Below are positions 1-9,113 of a stretch of DNA of 64,000 nucleotides, in pieces. Each line of letters starts with the position of its first letter. Position 1 is the first letter of the stretch. The stretch is from a virus, in the IMG/VR virus record IMGVR_UViG_3300035701_000010, positions 1 through 64,000 of that record; one strand, given 5' to 3'. The translations under genes were made by a program, and so were the position numbers. The notes below the pieces were generated by a model. The model worked only from the letters and a program-made list of their open reading frames with translations, ran no database searches and was not told the origin of the DNA.

Positions 1-433
1 CATCTTGTTTCCATTCAATGGTAGGTTCCAGAGTAGGAATTTCTTCATAGACCTTTCGCCACTGAGCCAATTTGTTTTCTAATGCCAAGAGCATAGTGGC
101 CGGAAGTTTAGGAAGAAACAAAGATTCGTTCAGGCTAACTTCCCCTGTAGCAAATTGGTTGGTAAACTCTTTCTGAGCAAGACAGTCAATATGGCGAATC
201 AAATGTTCAGCAACATATTCTAACTTGTCCTGAACCGTGGTGGTTAAAGCCTTTATTTCTTCCTGCCCTCTTTCTTCTTGCTTTCTAGCCTCATCGAACA
301 TGTCAAGCCGTTTATGGGTTCCTACAAAGTGTTCAGTCTTTTTGGTGAAGGTTATAATCGCCTCTTCACACACCTTCTTGGCCACCGCTTCTAAATCCCT
401 GTCTACTGCCAAAATCTCGTGCAATCTCGCCAT
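1..433 (-). CDS. Hypothetical phage protein, 3' end outside window
   Basis: The frame opens at an ATG at 433 preceded by AAGGAGG and stays open to the window edge, giving at least 144 residues. It begins MARLHEILAVDRDLEAVAKK, is rich in charged helical segments and has no recognisable motif, membrane segment or signal peptide. It is the last visible gene of the block that starts with the recombination genes upstream. No function is assigned; reality of the gene is well supported by its start and open frame. Confidence 0.75.
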   Translation of the reverse strand, partial: MARLHEILAVDRDLEAVAKKVCEEAIITFTKKTEHFVGTHKRLDMFDEARKQEERGQEEIKALTTTVQDKLEYVAEHLIRHIDCLAQKEFTNQFATGEVSLNESLFLPKLPATMLLALENKLAQWRKVYEEIPTLEPTIEWKQD

Positions 434-468
434 GTCAGTACCCTCCTTGTTAAGCTAAGAATGAATCG

Positions 469-1086
469 TTAAGCTGCTCTATGAATAACAAATTCCCTAA
501 ACATTTCAGCTTCCCATTTTTCTGCTGAGTTTGGATTTTTGATAAAAGCCTTCAGTGCTCTGCCGAATCGATAAAGGCAATAGGCGTCGCAAGCATTGTC
601 ATCTGAAAACTTCTTTCCCCATCGGTCTAAAACTGTTACCATTGTAACTGCCTTATGACCTTCTCCCAGAACGCCTCTCTTTGGGCCGAGGACAAATTTT
701 TTGAGGGTTGAGGGAGCGACGCACATATAGTATATACCGGACTCAAACAAAAGGAGTTTAATATTACCACCTAATTCCGCCAATTGGGTGATGCTGGCAT
801 TGTTTTTCCCCCAAGCGTAGTCTTCAATAAACACAACTGGACTGTGTTCTAGCTTGCTAAGCAGAACAAACAACTCCGTTTTAATAGCAGAAATTCTTTC
901 AATTAATGAAAGCTTTTTGCCTCCTTGAATCGTTACCGCATCGAGGGTTTTTGAATAGAAGCCGGTTAAGAACGTTCCTATATCGATCCCCACAATAGGT
1001 TTTTCCAATTGCTGTTTGGCGATTTTTGAATTGCTACTAAAAAAAATGTTTTGTTCTTCCTTGTTCAGTTTTTTACGACGAGCCAT
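469..1086 (-). CDS. RuvC-like Holliday junction resolvase
   Basis: About 205 residues. An RNase H-like fold is indicated by IVGIDIGT near residue 32 (first catalytic Asp), VVFIEDYAWG near residue 87 (Glu) and DDNACDAYCLY near residue 170 (late Asp pair), the arrangement of RuvC-type resolvases. The likely role is cutting branched recombination or replication intermediates before packaging. The ATG at 1086 has GGAG upstream and overlaps the stop of the preceding gene (TAATG), so a longer N-terminus reading back to 1155 is unlikely. Company with SbcCD and RecA fits the call. RuvC family membership is inferred from motifs, not from a search. Confidence 0.75.
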   Translation of the reverse strand: MARRKKLNKEEQNIFFSSNSKIAKQQLEKPIVGIDIGTFLTGFYSKTLDAVTIQGGKKLSLIERISAIKTELFVLLSKLEHSPVVFIEDYAWGKNNASITQLAELGGNIKLLLFESGIYYMCVAPSTLKKFVLGPKRGVLGEGHKAVTMVTVLDRWGKKFSDDNACDAYCLYRFGRALKAFIKNPNSAEKWEAEMFREFVIHRAA

Positions 1087-1298
1087 TATCTTCTTCTCCT
1101 CAAATCTTCTTGATGTAGTTTGCCTTGTTCCATTAAATCCAAGGCTTTGTTCCAAACAGCGGTTGGCGAAACACCTAATTCATAAGAGATGTCGTTGTAG
1201 GTTTTTCCACGGCTTCTGTATTCTTTAAAAAGCGTTTGCACGTTTTTAAATCCACGCTCCTTACACAGCTTTTTCCAGTTGGTAGAGACGCCAATCAT
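1086..1298 (-). CDS. Small helix-turn-helix protein
   Basis: A 70-residue protein starting at ATG 1298, two bases after the stop of the upstream gene. Residues around TYNDISYELGVSPTAVWNKA look like a helix-turn-helix, and the C-terminus is basic (RRRR). It could be a DNA-binding regulator or a resolvase accessory protein, since its stop overlaps the resolvase start and the two are probably co-translated. A start at 1331 is possible but lacks a ribosome binding site. Confidence 0.6.
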   Translation of the reverse strand: MIGVSTNWKKLCKERGFKNVQTLFKEYRSRGKTYNDISYELGVSPTAVWNKALDLMEQGKLHQEDLRRRR

Positions 1299-1300
1299 AG

Positions 1301-1915
1301 CTACGCCCCAACATACGAGCGGTATTCCCACCAGACTAGATTTTCATTAAGAATTCCAGCGGGTTCAGAGAAATAGGTCCATTCTAGTATCACTGTTTCT
1401 GGCTTTTCAAAGGTTGCTGCTTTCTGCATTAACATTCTGAACGGGTTTATAAGCCCAACAATTTCCGTATAGTCAAAAGAAACTTGAGAGTCTGCATCTC
1501 TGACCATTGCTCTAATTTCTTTTTGACAATACTCTATATCTGCAGAAATTGGTCTTCTCATTGGATTTCTGAAAACTACGATATTTCCAGCCCATCTTCC
1601 ATTGTCTGGAATTTCTGCATCCACCATACAATTGGATTGCCCAATTGCTTTGTTCAAAAGGTCTTTAATATCAAATGAAGGAACATCAACAAAATGAGTA
1701 GTTTCTAGAGTTTCATGATTCTCATTAAAGTTATAAGTTCGTATATTATAAATAGGATGACCAATAGTTTCGCACCATTCACAACAATCATTAATTCTTC
1801 CATTGTCTCCTTTTTTGATGTAAAACATGCGGGGGGTATTAAACCCCTTAGATTTCAATTCCTCTATCCGTGCTATCTTCTCTGATAATTCCTTGACCCT
1901 GATTGCCCATGCCAT
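1301..1915 (-). CDS. Hypothetical protein, 204 aa
   Basis: Begins MAWAIRVKELSEKIARIEEL and contains a Cys pair in NDCCEWCETIG near residue 45, possibly a metal or redox site. GGAGG lies about 11 bases before the ATG at 1915. It overlaps the end of the upstream small gene by 68 bases in another frame, more than usual here. No family was recognised. Confidence 0.6.
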   Translation of the reverse strand: MAWAIRVKELSEKIARIEELKSKGFNTPRMFYIKKGDNGRINDCCEWCETIGHPIYNIRTYNFNENHETLETTHFVDVPSFDIKDLLNKAIGQSNCMVDAEIPDNGRWAGNIVVFRNPMRRPISADIEYCQKEIRAMVRDADSQVSFDYTEIVGLINPFRMLMQKAATFEKPETVILEWTYFSEPAGILNENLVWWEYRSYVGA

Positions 1916-2099
1916 AAAGAACCATTGCCTCCGAAAGAATTTGAGATTTTATTTTTCCAGGTTCCCAGAAATCAACATTATGCACAATGCATCTTCCTTT
2001 TACCAGTTGTAAAAATCTATGATCGTTAGTGCCATAAAGCGCATGGACACTTCCCTTGCCTTGGTTTGCGAAATCGGTCATGTTTATCACCTCTCCCAT
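1848..2099 (-). CDS. Hypothetical protein, 83 aa
   Basis: Start chosen at ATG 2099, which follows AAAGGAGGTTTT. The protein begins MGEVINMTDFANQGKGSVHA and has no clear motif. The 3' end overlaps the following gene by 68 bases. Function unknown. Confidence 0.55.
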   Translation of the reverse strand: MGEVINMTDFANQGKGSVHALYGTNDHRFLQLVKGRCIVHNVDFWEPGKIKSQILSEAMVLYGMGNQGQGIIREDSTDRGIEI

Positions 2100-2134
2100 A
2101 AAACCTCCTTTAAATACCACATTAGATAGAAAAG

Positions 2135-2251
2135 TTACCAAGTTAAAATATAATTTCCGAGACGAACCGCAAAAGCCAATGTAATACAAGAGAAGATCAG
2201 AGCTATGATGATATATGCTGCAATTAGAATATTGTTAAGCAATTTTCTCAT
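2135..2251 (-). CDS. 38-aa single-pass membrane peptide
   Basis: ATG at 2251 follows the SbcC-like gene stop by one base. The peptide starts MRKLLNNILIAAYIIIALI and is dominated by one hydrophobic segment of about 22 residues with a basic N-terminus, then ends LGNYILTW. Such peptides can be membrane anchors or small phage membrane proteins; no family is assigned. Translational coupling to the upstream gene is likely, as no separate strong ribosome binding site is seen. Confidence 0.5.
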   Translation of the reverse strand: MRKLLNNILIAAYIIIALIFSCITLAFAVRLGNYILTW

Positions 2252-2252
2252 T

Positions 2253-4187
2253 CTATTCTCCGATTAAATGCAGAGTACTTTGCCCATGTTTAAGTTGAAC
2301 ATAGGCTTTGTTTTCGAATAGATTTTTCACATCTCTAGAATGTGAAAAGACGATAAACCGCTTGCCTTTTGTTTTTGATTCTTCTTCCAAGAGAAATTTA
2401 ATTTTGTTGATACCAATCTCGTCCACTCCATCAAACAGTTCGTCTAGAAATACTTCTGAAATTAAATTTTGTTCTATGCCCATTAGAGCAAAGCTTACGA
2501 TAATTTCTATCCTTTTCTTTTGACCCTTAGACCATTCTTTAAATGGCAGTCCTTTTTTGTTCATGTCTCCAATTTCAAATTCGAAAAGGTTTCGAACTTT
2601 CTTATTGCCTTGCGTTTTTTCTGTAAGTAATTGAATATCCACATGACCGTCAGTTAAAATTTCAGAAATTCGTTTAATGTCTTCGTTAAGATCTTCTACA
2701 GTAGTCTGTAGTGCCATTGTTTGAATTTCTTCCTTGCCGAATCCTGTAAGCCATGCTTTTTTGTAGCGATACCTGTTATGAGCAGATGAGAGTTCTTCGT
2801 TCAGTTGAGCAATAATCTTTTTTAATTGTACTTTCTCCGCATGAAGCCTTATTAATTGTCCATTAAAGCCCGTCGTGACATTTTTCAATTTTTGGATTTG
2901 TTCTTTGGAGTTAGAAATTTCTTCCCTAAGTTCTCTTTCAAGGGCTTCGAGCAGTTTGGCGTTGTACTGAATAAATGTTCTAATAGACTTTTGTTCTACT
3001 ACGAGATCTTGTTGCTTGCTTATCATTCTTTCGATTTCGTGAGTAAGCCATTGTCTTTTTTCGTTATGTGGGATAGTTTGAGAAACATAAATAGTTTCTT
3101 TTGCCATGTAACGAGCCATTTCTTTTTCTAATTTTTTGATGTGTTCGTGGAGATTTTTGCCTGTAATGACATTTCCACATGACTGGCAAGTTGTTCCAAT
3201 TCCTTCTTCGTTGTTTTTGGCTTCACGATAAGCTTTTCTACTTTGGCTAAAGCGGGTATTGGCTTTGGCTCGAAGATTTTCTAAACCATTTATTGCATCG
3301 ATTTTCGTTTTTCTTTCGTTTTCTAATTTCTGTAGAGTGATTGTTGTTTGCGGAAGAAGATCAAACTTAATGGCTTTGAGTTTTTTGGCATTTTGTGTTC
3401 TAACAAGTTCTCGTTCTTTTATTTTGCTATAGAGGTTTTCTTGTTTTTCTATGGTTTTTTGTTTTTCAGCTTTGATTTGCTTAACTCTTTGACCCTCAAA
3501 AAGTGTAATTTGTTCTTTCGTTTCACTAAGTTCTCTAAACACTCGCTGTTTAACTAGTTCTCTTTTTTCTATCTCTATTTTTAGTTGCGTTTCCTTTTGT
3601 TCAAGGCTTTCAGATTCAGCTTTGGCAATTTCGTAACATTTTTGAAAGATTTCAAACCCTTTCATTTGAGAGAGTAAACTCTTTCCATCTTTATCCCCTA
3701 AATAAATGAAGCGCGACCTTTCATCATCACTTTCAAAAATTGAAGTGTTGATAATTCGTCGATAGGATAACCCAAGAGTATCTAAGATCAAAGTATTGAG
3801 TTCCGATGGAGTGCCTTTTCCTTTTTCAACCCCATTAATTTTAAATTTAACTCCATTGCCATAGATAGAATGATTTCTATATCTTCTAATCCAAAATTGA
3901 GTGTCATTAAAATCTTTGAGTTTAAGGGTACAAGACATAGATTTGGCAAATTTTCCAATCAATAAATCCTTTTGGCTGTTGCGTGTGGTACGGTTCGTTA
4001 ATGCAAAGAGAATGGCTTGATAGATGATAGACTTACCAGCCCCGTTGTCATTAGCAAAAGAAACATCGTCATAATTTTTACCATAAATAAGCAAGATGTC
4101 ACTTTTTCTAAAAAGTTCATCGAAATCAAATATCTGATGTTTATAGGTGATAAAATTTTTAAGTTCTAGGCTTTGTATTTGAAGCAT
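2253..4187 (-). CDS. sbcC: SbcC/Rad50/gp46-like recombination ATPase
   Basis: A 644-residue SMC-like ATPase, the size of phage gp46 rather than the larger bacterial SbcC. Walker A is NDNGAGKS at residues 46-53, followed by long coiled coils with a CQSCG zinc-hook at 334-338. The ABC signature WSKGQKKR is at 552, Walker B VFLDELFDG at 579, and an FSHSRD H-loop near 617. With the SbcD-like subunit encoded just upstream it should form a nuclease that processes double-strand ends for RecA-dependent recombination and replication. The ATG at 4187 lies inside the preceding small gene, implying coupled translation. Confidence 0.93.
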   Translation of the reverse strand: MLQIQSLELKNFITYKHQIFDFDELFRKSDILLIYGKNYDDVSFANDNGAGKSIIYQAILFALTNRTTRNSQKDLLIGKFAKSMSCTLKLKDFNDTQFWIRRYRNHSIYGNGVKFKINGVEKGKGTPSELNTLILDTLGLSYRRIINTSIFESDDERSRFIYLGDKDGKSLLSQMKGFEIFQKCYEIAKAESESLEQKETQLKIEIEKRELVKQRVFRELSETKEQITLFEGQRVKQIKAEKQKTIEKQENLYSKIKERELVRTQNAKKLKAIKFDLLPQTTITLQKLENERKTKIDAINGLENLRAKANTRFSQSRKAYREAKNNEEGIGTTCQSCGNVITGKNLHEHIKKLEKEMARYMAKETIYVSQTIPHNEKRQWLTHEIERMISKQQDLVVEQKSIRTFIQYNAKLLEALERELREEISNSKEQIQKLKNVTTGFNGQLIRLHAEKVQLKKIIAQLNEELSSAHNRYRYKKAWLTGFGKEEIQTMALQTTVEDLNEDIKRISEILTDGHVDIQLLTEKTQGNKKVRNLFEFEIGDMNKKGLPFKEWSKGQKKRIEIIVSFALMGIEQNLISEVFLDELFDGVDEIGINKIKFLLEEESKTKGKRFIVFSHSRDVKNLFENKAYVQLKHGQSTLHLIGE

Positions 4188-4383
4188 GGTCGTACACCAG
4201 TCGTATTTGATTTGAGGTAATGCGAATAAAATATTTTAGTTCTTCATTATCTTCAAGAAAAGCTGTGACAATCAACCTTTTAATTAATTTCCAAATTTGG
4301 CGTTTATTCGAAAAAATCAAAGTTACACTATCCATTGCCCTAACGTTTATTCGAGAACAATCAACCTTTGGATCAATTGTCAT
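4159..4383 (-). CDS. Hypothetical protein between SbcC and SbcD, 74 aa
   Basis: Starts MTIDPKVDCSRINVRAMDSV at ATG 4383 behind AGAGGAGATGAAAA, within bases of the SbcD-like stop, and overlaps the SbcC-like start by 29 bases. The composition is that of a compact beta/alpha protein with no recognised motif. Position suggests a factor co-expressed with the nuclease pair; that is inference. Confidence 0.6.
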   Translation of the reverse strand: MTIDPKVDCSRINVRAMDSVTLIFSNKRQIWKLIKRLIVTAFLEDNEELKYFIRITSNQIRLVYDHASNTKPRT

Positions 4384-4386
4384 TTT

Positions 4387-5553
4387 TCATCTCCTCTGAT
4401 GAGCTACTCCCATTTCCATTTCCGCTTTGGTTAAAATTCTTAATCCCACTGATTGTACTTTTGATTTAGAAAGTTCAAATTTTTTGGCTAGAAATTTAGA
4501 ATAGCTTAATACAATCGATTTAACATTTTCTTTTTGATTGATTCTAATTTGACTATCCTCCTCCTTTCTTCTAGGAGCGTTTTTGAATGAAACAAATGAA
4601 GCGCCTAGATCTAGAAGCTTTTTTCTAAGCTGCTTCTTATCGAATAGTATATTGGGTTGGTCATTGGCCACGCAGATAATATTTTTCTCAGCTACTGTCT
4701 GAACAATAACATCTCCCATTTCTCTCACATAGCTAACTTCTAACTCTAGAAATTGAGGAGCACTGGCTGTGACAATAAAGTAGTGTTTGGCATTATCCAA
4801 ATCTACTATATGGAATCCGTGGTCTATGGTTTTTTCACCAAAACTTAATGGGATAAGCGATGACGTATAGAATCCTCTACCTTTACAAATTAACTGATAT
4901 TTGTGAACGTCGCTGGCGACGATAAGGTCAAAGTATTTGAAATATGGGTTGCCTTGGCTGAGTCCAGAACGACTGACATAGGCATTGCTAAAAAAGGAGC
5001 CAGAAAATGTGGCATGGATAAATAATACATTTCTATAGTCTCGATTTGTTTTTCGAGCTTGCTCTTTAATAGCTTGCAGGGCAACTACCTTGTTGCAAGA
5101 CGGGATAAAAGAAAAATGAGTCTTACCGTGTGAAAGAGTAACGCCATCAGGCTTAGAAAAAACGATATGGTTTTCATTGTGCCCATGCCTCACAAACGGC
5201 TTCAACACAGATACTTCTCCATCTAAGTCGTGGTTGCCAAGATTGACAAAAATAGTGACCTCTTTGAACTTTTTAAAGAATTGATAAAGTATGTCTCCAA
5301 CAGAGTGGTCTATGATTCCAGTATGAATAAGATCTCCATTGATAATAAGAGGATATTCACAAAGAGAAGCAGCGGTGGCCGCATTCCACAAATATCGTTT
5401 AATATCTTGAAGGCGTTCAGAAATTAATTCGGTTCTTGAACCATAGGGATAAGAATTATAAAGGTGAACATCTCCGACCGCCACAAACCCATGAGGGCTA
5501 TAGTCGTAAGAAGGCTCTTGCGTATCTAGAATCTTAATGGTTTTAAATTTCAT
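4387..5553 (-). CDS. sbcD: SbcD/Mre11/gp47-like nuclease
   Basis: A 388-residue calcineurin-like phosphoesterase. Metal-binding motifs appear in order: GDVHLYN at 27-33, NGD at 72-74, GNHD at 105-108, FIHATFSG with His180, and SDVHKY at 214-219. These match Mre11/SbcD nucleases. It is the catalytic partner of the SbcC-like ATPase and should resect or trim DNA ends. The C-terminal 100 residues are charged and probably contact the ATPase. It ends two bases before the small gene that separates it from SbcC. Confidence 0.92.
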   Translation of the reverse strand: MKFKTIKILDTQEPSYDYSPHGFVAVGDVHLYNSYPYGSRTELISERLQDIKRYLWNAATAASLCEYPLIINGDLIHTGIIDHSVGDILYQFFKKFKEVTIFVNLGNHDLDGEVSVLKPFVRHGHNENHIVFSKPDGVTLSHGKTHFSFIPSCNKVVALQAIKEQARKTNRDYRNVLFIHATFSGSFFSNAYVSRSGLSQGNPYFKYFDLIVASDVHKYQLICKGRGFYTSSLIPLSFGEKTIDHGFHIVDLDNAKHYFIVTASAPQFLELEVSYVREMGDVIVQTVAEKNIICVANDQPNILFDKKQLRKKLLDLGASFVSFKNAPRRKEEDSQIRINQKENVKSIVLSYSKFLAKKFELSKSKVQSVGLRILTKAEMEMGVAHQRR

Positions 5554-5555
5554 TA

Positions 5556-6662
5556 CTAATCCTTAGGATCAAGCTTTCGTTCTAAAATCCGTCTTATTTT
5601 GGGTGAGTTTTCAGTTAAGTCTCTTATCTTTTCAACCATTGCATTTTCGCCTTTGGCTGAGAGAACTATTATATCGTCATTTAGTCTATATTTGAGATTA
5701 AATCCTCCTGCCCCTCCTTTTATTTTCTTCAAAGCTTTAAGGGCTAGGAACATTGAACGGGCATAATCAATCCCTTTTCCAAAGATAATTGGGACCATAA
5801 CACTCTTGTAAGGGATCATTACTTTATTCTTAACTGTTTTGACAGTGGTTACGATGCCTATTGGATCAGATTCTTTTGAGAGTTTTATAAAATCAGAACG
5901 ATAAATATCCAGTCGAACAGACGCATGAAATTTGAGGGCCATCCCCCCTATCTCAGTCTTTTTGTCACCGTACATCACTCTGGTGTCTGTTTTGGTTTGG
6001 TTGGTGCAAGCAAGGCAAATTTCTTCTGAAGAGATTAGCCCACTAATATTTCTGAAGAATTTTGAAAGACGTCTAGCGTGAAGTCCCTGTGCTTGCTCTT
6101 TTTCGAATGAATCAGCTTCCCATTCTGCCTTGGGCGGAACTCCTGCAATACTGTCAAATCCTATGAACATGGGAACGTTCCAAGGTTTGTTGTATTTTTC
6201 AATGTATTCTCGTTTGGCTTCCTTAAATTGTTCAGCAAGCAGTTTAACCATATCTAACCCTTGCTCAAGATAATCGGGTTGAAATAGGACTAGTTCTTCC
6301 AAGTTAACATTTAACTGCTGAGCGTAATTTGGATCAAAAGCATGTTCCGTTTCAATTAAGGCAGCAAGACCACCCATGTGTTGAGTGCTTTTAATCACCT
6401 CAATAATCAGAGTGGTCTTGCCGCTGGCTTCTTTGCCACTGATTCCAACAATCCGCCCGCTAGGAAGACCATAACGACCATGTCCGTCTCTAGCCAAAAT
6501 TCTATCGAGAGAAGGTGATCCAGTTGATATGGTCTTGCTTACGATAGACTTGATGTCCTTTGAAGAAAGAAGTTGGGCACTTCCTTCCCCAAAAACTTTT
6601 GTTGAGTTTCTAATAATGTTTCCAATCAGCTTGGCTCTGACGTCAGCGGCGTTTGCTTCCAT
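5556..6662 (-). CDS. recA: RecA-family recombinase
   Basis: A 368-residue RecA/UvsX-type strand-exchange ATPase. Walker A GKEASGKTT spans 76-84, Walker B-like FIGFDSIAG lies near 167, and CTNQTKTDTRVMYGD plus EIGGMALKFHASVRLDI form the expected ATP-sensing and DNA-binding loop region around 220-250. It should assemble on SSB-covered DNA and drive recombination-dependent replication. Its stop is three bases before the SbcD start and its start abuts the VWA gene stop. Length and motif order resemble bacterial RecA more than T4 UvsX. Confidence 0.92.
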   Translation of the reverse strand: MEANAADVRAKLIGNIIRNSTKVFGEGSAQLLSSKDIKSIVSKTISTGSPSLDRILARDGHGRYGLPSGRIVGISGKEASGKTTLIIEVIKSTQHMGGLAALIETEHAFDPNYAQQLNVNLEELVLFQPDYLEQGLDMVKLLAEQFKEAKREYIEKYNKPWNVPMFIGFDSIAGVPPKAEWEADSFEKEQAQGLHARRLSKFFRNISGLISSEEICLACTNQTKTDTRVMYGDKKTEIGGMALKFHASVRLDIYRSDFIKLSKESDPIGIVTTVKTVKNKVMIPYKSVMVPIIFGKGIDYARSMFLALKALKKIKGGAGGFNLKYRLNDDIIVLSAKGENAMVEKIRDLTENSPKIRRILERKLDPKD

Positions 6663-7261
6663 TAGGCATGGTCTCCTGTTCTTATGCTCCTTGTATGAGA
6701 AGAAGCGTAGGTGTAGGCGTTAGAAACTCCTTGCGCATCAGCGGTAAAGTTAGTAGTAAGGTCTTTCTTAATTCCTAAGTTTCCAGCTTGTAAAAAAGAA
6801 TCTTGGTTGGCCCCCATGAAGATAAAATTCCACTTGTAAACCTTTTCCTGGAGGGTTATTTTCTCAAAAACTTGTTGTCTAGTAACCCTGTGGCTGTAGT
6901 TTTCTAGGCCATCGGTCATAATGGCGAAGATAACCTTTTCTGGTCTCTCTTCTTCCTTGGAATCATTTAATATTTTGCCAATACGGTCAATGACATCAGA
7001 AATCGTATCAAGCAAGGGTGTGAAATTATCAGGTCTGTACTGCTCGAGGCCCAAAGGCTTCATATCAGAAAGATTTATTCGGTCATACGCCCATGTGGTC
7101 ACCATTGAGTTGAAGAGAATTAAGCTCATCGTTGCGGTCCCAGGAACTTCCTTTTGTTCTCTAAGAAATCGATTAAAATTGTCAACCGCTTCGGTTTTGA
7201 TACCACCCATAGAACCACTCATATCAAGAATAAAAACAATTTCCGCATGTCCTGTCTTCAT
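6662..7261 (-). CDS. von Willebrand factor A domain protein
   Basis: 199 residues that are almost entirely one VWA domain. The metal-ion-dependent adhesion site is complete: DMSGSMG at 13-19, a Thr in FTPLLD near 80 and an Asp in MTDGLEN near 114. VWA domains mediate metal-dependent protein contacts. In phages such proteins sit near replication or chaperone genes, but their partner is unknown here. It overlaps the RecA start by one base, so the two are co-translated. Confidence 0.85.
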   Translation of the reverse strand: MKTGHAEIVFILDMSGSMGGIKTEAVDNFNRFLREQKEVPGTATMSLILFNSMVTTWAYDRINLSDMKPLGLEQYRPDNFTPLLDTISDVIDRIGKILNDSKEEERPEKVIFAIMTDGLENYSHRVTRQQVFEKITLQEKVYKWNFIFMGANQDSFLQAGNLGIKKDLTTNFTADAQGVSNAYTYASSHTRSIRTGDHA

Positions 7262-7270
7262 AAATTCCTC

Positions 7271-8602
7271 CTACTTTTTGTGCGCTTTGGCTTTTAGTTT
7301 TTCCTTAATTGATTCTTTTACGTCATCATCGTCGTCCTCTTCTTCTACGACTTTCTTTTTCTTCTTGGGTTTTTCATTGTCATCATCTTCTGCTAAAGAT
7401 TGTCGAATAGATTCCCTTATTTCATCATCTTCCATATCCTTAGTAACCTTTACTTCAAGATCGTTATTTTTGATGAAAGCCTTTAGCTCTGTTCGATCAA
7501 GAGATTCTAATATATCTTTTTCTTTAGAATTATCATCGTCATCATCGTCATCATCGTCTACGACCTTCTTTTTGGGCTTGTTATCATCGTCATCGTCGTC
7601 GTCATCTTCTTCTACGACCTTCTTGGCTTTCTTCTTGGGTTTGTCGTCATCATCGTCATCATCCTCTTCTTCTACAACTTTTTTGGCTTTCTTCTTTGGT
7701 TTGTCATCATCGTCACTATCTTTATCGATTTCCGTTTCTTCTGAACAAAGCTCAACAAATTCGCACTGTTTACACTTTTTCTTTTCTTCAAACTCACCAA
7801 AACATTCAGGCAAATCACCTTCATCTTGTTTGCCTTTCCATGATTCTTCTGTTTCCTGTGGGGTGGCTGGCTTAGTAATGTCAACAAGGTCTTTAAAATG
7901 TTCTGTGATATACTTTCTTATCGCTTTGGGAATTCTCCATTTGTATTCTTCCCCCGATTCAACGCTATAAGAGATGTTACCGAACGTTTTTCCCTTCTTA
8001 GTTACCTTGAAGTTCATGCCTTCTATGAGCGAAGTTGGATCAGTGTCGTCGCTAAAGTAATCTGCAACTTCGTCAATCCGCTTGCCACTTAACGCAGCAA
8101 TTTGAAGACCCCCTGCACAAGATTCGTTCCAAGAACAGCGTTGACATTTTCCAATAGGATCACCGTCCTCATCCTTTTCTATCTCACTCCAACATTCAGG
8201 GGGTGGGTTGTCTGCTACATAGTCTCCTTTTTCCGTCTTAGTGTAAAGTGGTGTTACATCCATCATCTGAAAAACGTTGCTGATGCTCACCTTTCTTCGG
8301 TCGGCAAGAAGTCGTTTTTTCTTGTCCTTGGATTGCGAGTCTACTTTGACCATCTTGCAAGAGTAGCAGTCCTTGCCAGTCCTGGTACAGGTTCCAACGC
8401 TTTTTGCGCTGGGTCCGAGATTAAAATGTTTTCTTTGAAGTTCCCATGGAAGATCGCGTCCTTCTGCTGGTGGCATCAGTCTAGCAAAATTGGCTCCACG
8501 CTTCCATTTAAAGTAAGTTGGCCCTCCTTCCCTTGATTGTTCTCTTCTTTGCTTGTCAGCAGAAACCGCCTTGACATCTGTTTTCCCCATTTTAATCGGC
8601 AT
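7271..8602 (-). CDS. Probable gp32-like ssDNA-binding protein with acidic/basic repeat tail
   Basis: 443 residues. Residues 27-85 (FKWKRGANFARLMPPAEG, then GPSAKSVGTC, C79, C82) resemble the zinc-bearing OB-fold start of phage gp32-type proteins. Two further cysteine modules, PECW...KCQRC...SC near 135-163 and PECFG...KCKQC...LC near 268-288, follow. From residue 290 the chain becomes alternating poly-Asp and KPKKKAKKVVEEE blocks, interrupted by a folded stretch (LESLDRTELKAFIKNN). An acidic tail is usual for SSBs, but this Lys-rich alternation is not. Neighbours RecA and a possible mediator support the call. The overall assignment is inferred. Confidence 0.65.
   Translation of the reverse strand: MPIKMGKTDVKAVSADKQRREQSREGGPTYFKWKRGANFARLMPPAEGRDLPWELQRKHFNLGPSAKSVGTCTRTGKDCYSCKMVKVDSQSKDKKKRLLADRRKVSISNVFQMMDVTPLYTKTEKGDYVADNPPPECWSEIEKDEDGDPIGKCQRCSWNESCAGGLQIAALSGKRIDEVADYFSDDTDPTSLIEGMNFKVTKKGKTFGNISYSVESGEEYKWRIPKAIRKYITEHFKDLVDITKPATPQETEESWKGKQDEGDLPECFGEFEEKKKCKQCEFVELCSEETEIDKDSDDDDKPKKKAKKVVEEEDDDDDDDKPKKKAKKVVEEDDDDDDDDNKPKKKVVDDDDDDDDDNSKEKDILESLDRTELKAFIKNNDLEVKVTKDMEDDEIRESIRQSLAEDDDNEKPKKKKKVVEEEDDDDDVKESIKEKLKAKAHKK
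7320..7730 (-). repeat. Low-complexity Asp/Lys coding repeat
   Basis: Imperfect repeats of roughly 60-65 bases encode poly-Asp followed by KPKKKAKKVVEEE. The same nucleotide pattern recurs at 23580-23815 and 24290-24560 in another gene, which makes recombination between the loci possible. Confidence 0.8.
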
Positions 8603-9113
8603 GTTTATCTCTCCTTTTTATTCGTTCCTTTACATAAGATTTGACATCTTTTTCTTCCCTCACTCCAAAATCTTCCACATAGGCTCTATACAGCTTATAA
8701 ATTCTGGTATGAACACTTTTGGCTTTAATTTCCAAAGCCTTGCCTCCTCCAAAGGTGAGTTGTTTTGAAAATTTGCGGTATTTGGAAATCTTAATCCGTT
8801 GGCTTAAAACCCAAGGATCAGATTCTATTTTTCTTTTGGCATCGTTGTCGGTATATCGTTTGGTGATAGCCCCTTTTAATTTTCCCCATTGTTCTCCCAT
8901 GTATGTGTCCAGTTTGGCGTCTAGTACATTGGCTTTGTGTTCGAACTCCGCTCCCAAAACAACACAAAAACCGTACATGACATGAGAACGCTCTAAATCC
9001 TCATCAACATCGTCTCTTGAAATTAATTCTTCATGAAGATCAATTGAAGGAATTTGTGATTCACTTTCCTTAAAATGAAGAGTCATAACCGTTTTTAGAT
9101 CTTCTTCTTTCAT
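8592..9113 (-). CDS. Hypothetical protein, possible recombination mediator
   Basis: 173 residues, highly charged and predicted helical, beginning MKEEDLKTVMTLHFKESES. The central part (KLDTYMGEQWGKLKGA, then SDPWVLSQRIKISKY) resembles in layout the small helical UvsY-type proteins that load recombinases on SSB-coated DNA. Its 3' end overlaps the start of the SSB-like gene by 11 bases, a neighbourhood consistent with that role. The resemblance is weak and unproven; another possibility is a general ssDNA-binding accessory protein. Confidence 0.5.
   Translation of the reverse strand: MKEEDLKTVMTLHFKESESQIPSIDLHEELISRDDVDEDLERSHVMYGFCVVLGAEFEHKANVLDAKLDTYMGEQWGKLKGAITKRYTDNDAKRKIESDPWVLSQRIKISKYRKFSKQLTFGGGKALEIKAKSVHTRIYKLYRAYVEDFGVREEKDVKSYVKERIKRRDKHAD

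Noticed and set aside
6921-7970. 349-residue plus-strand open frame with Ser-rich repeats
   Set aside because: It is the antisense of the poly-Asp/Lys repeats of the SSB-like gene; no ribosome binding site and no motif.
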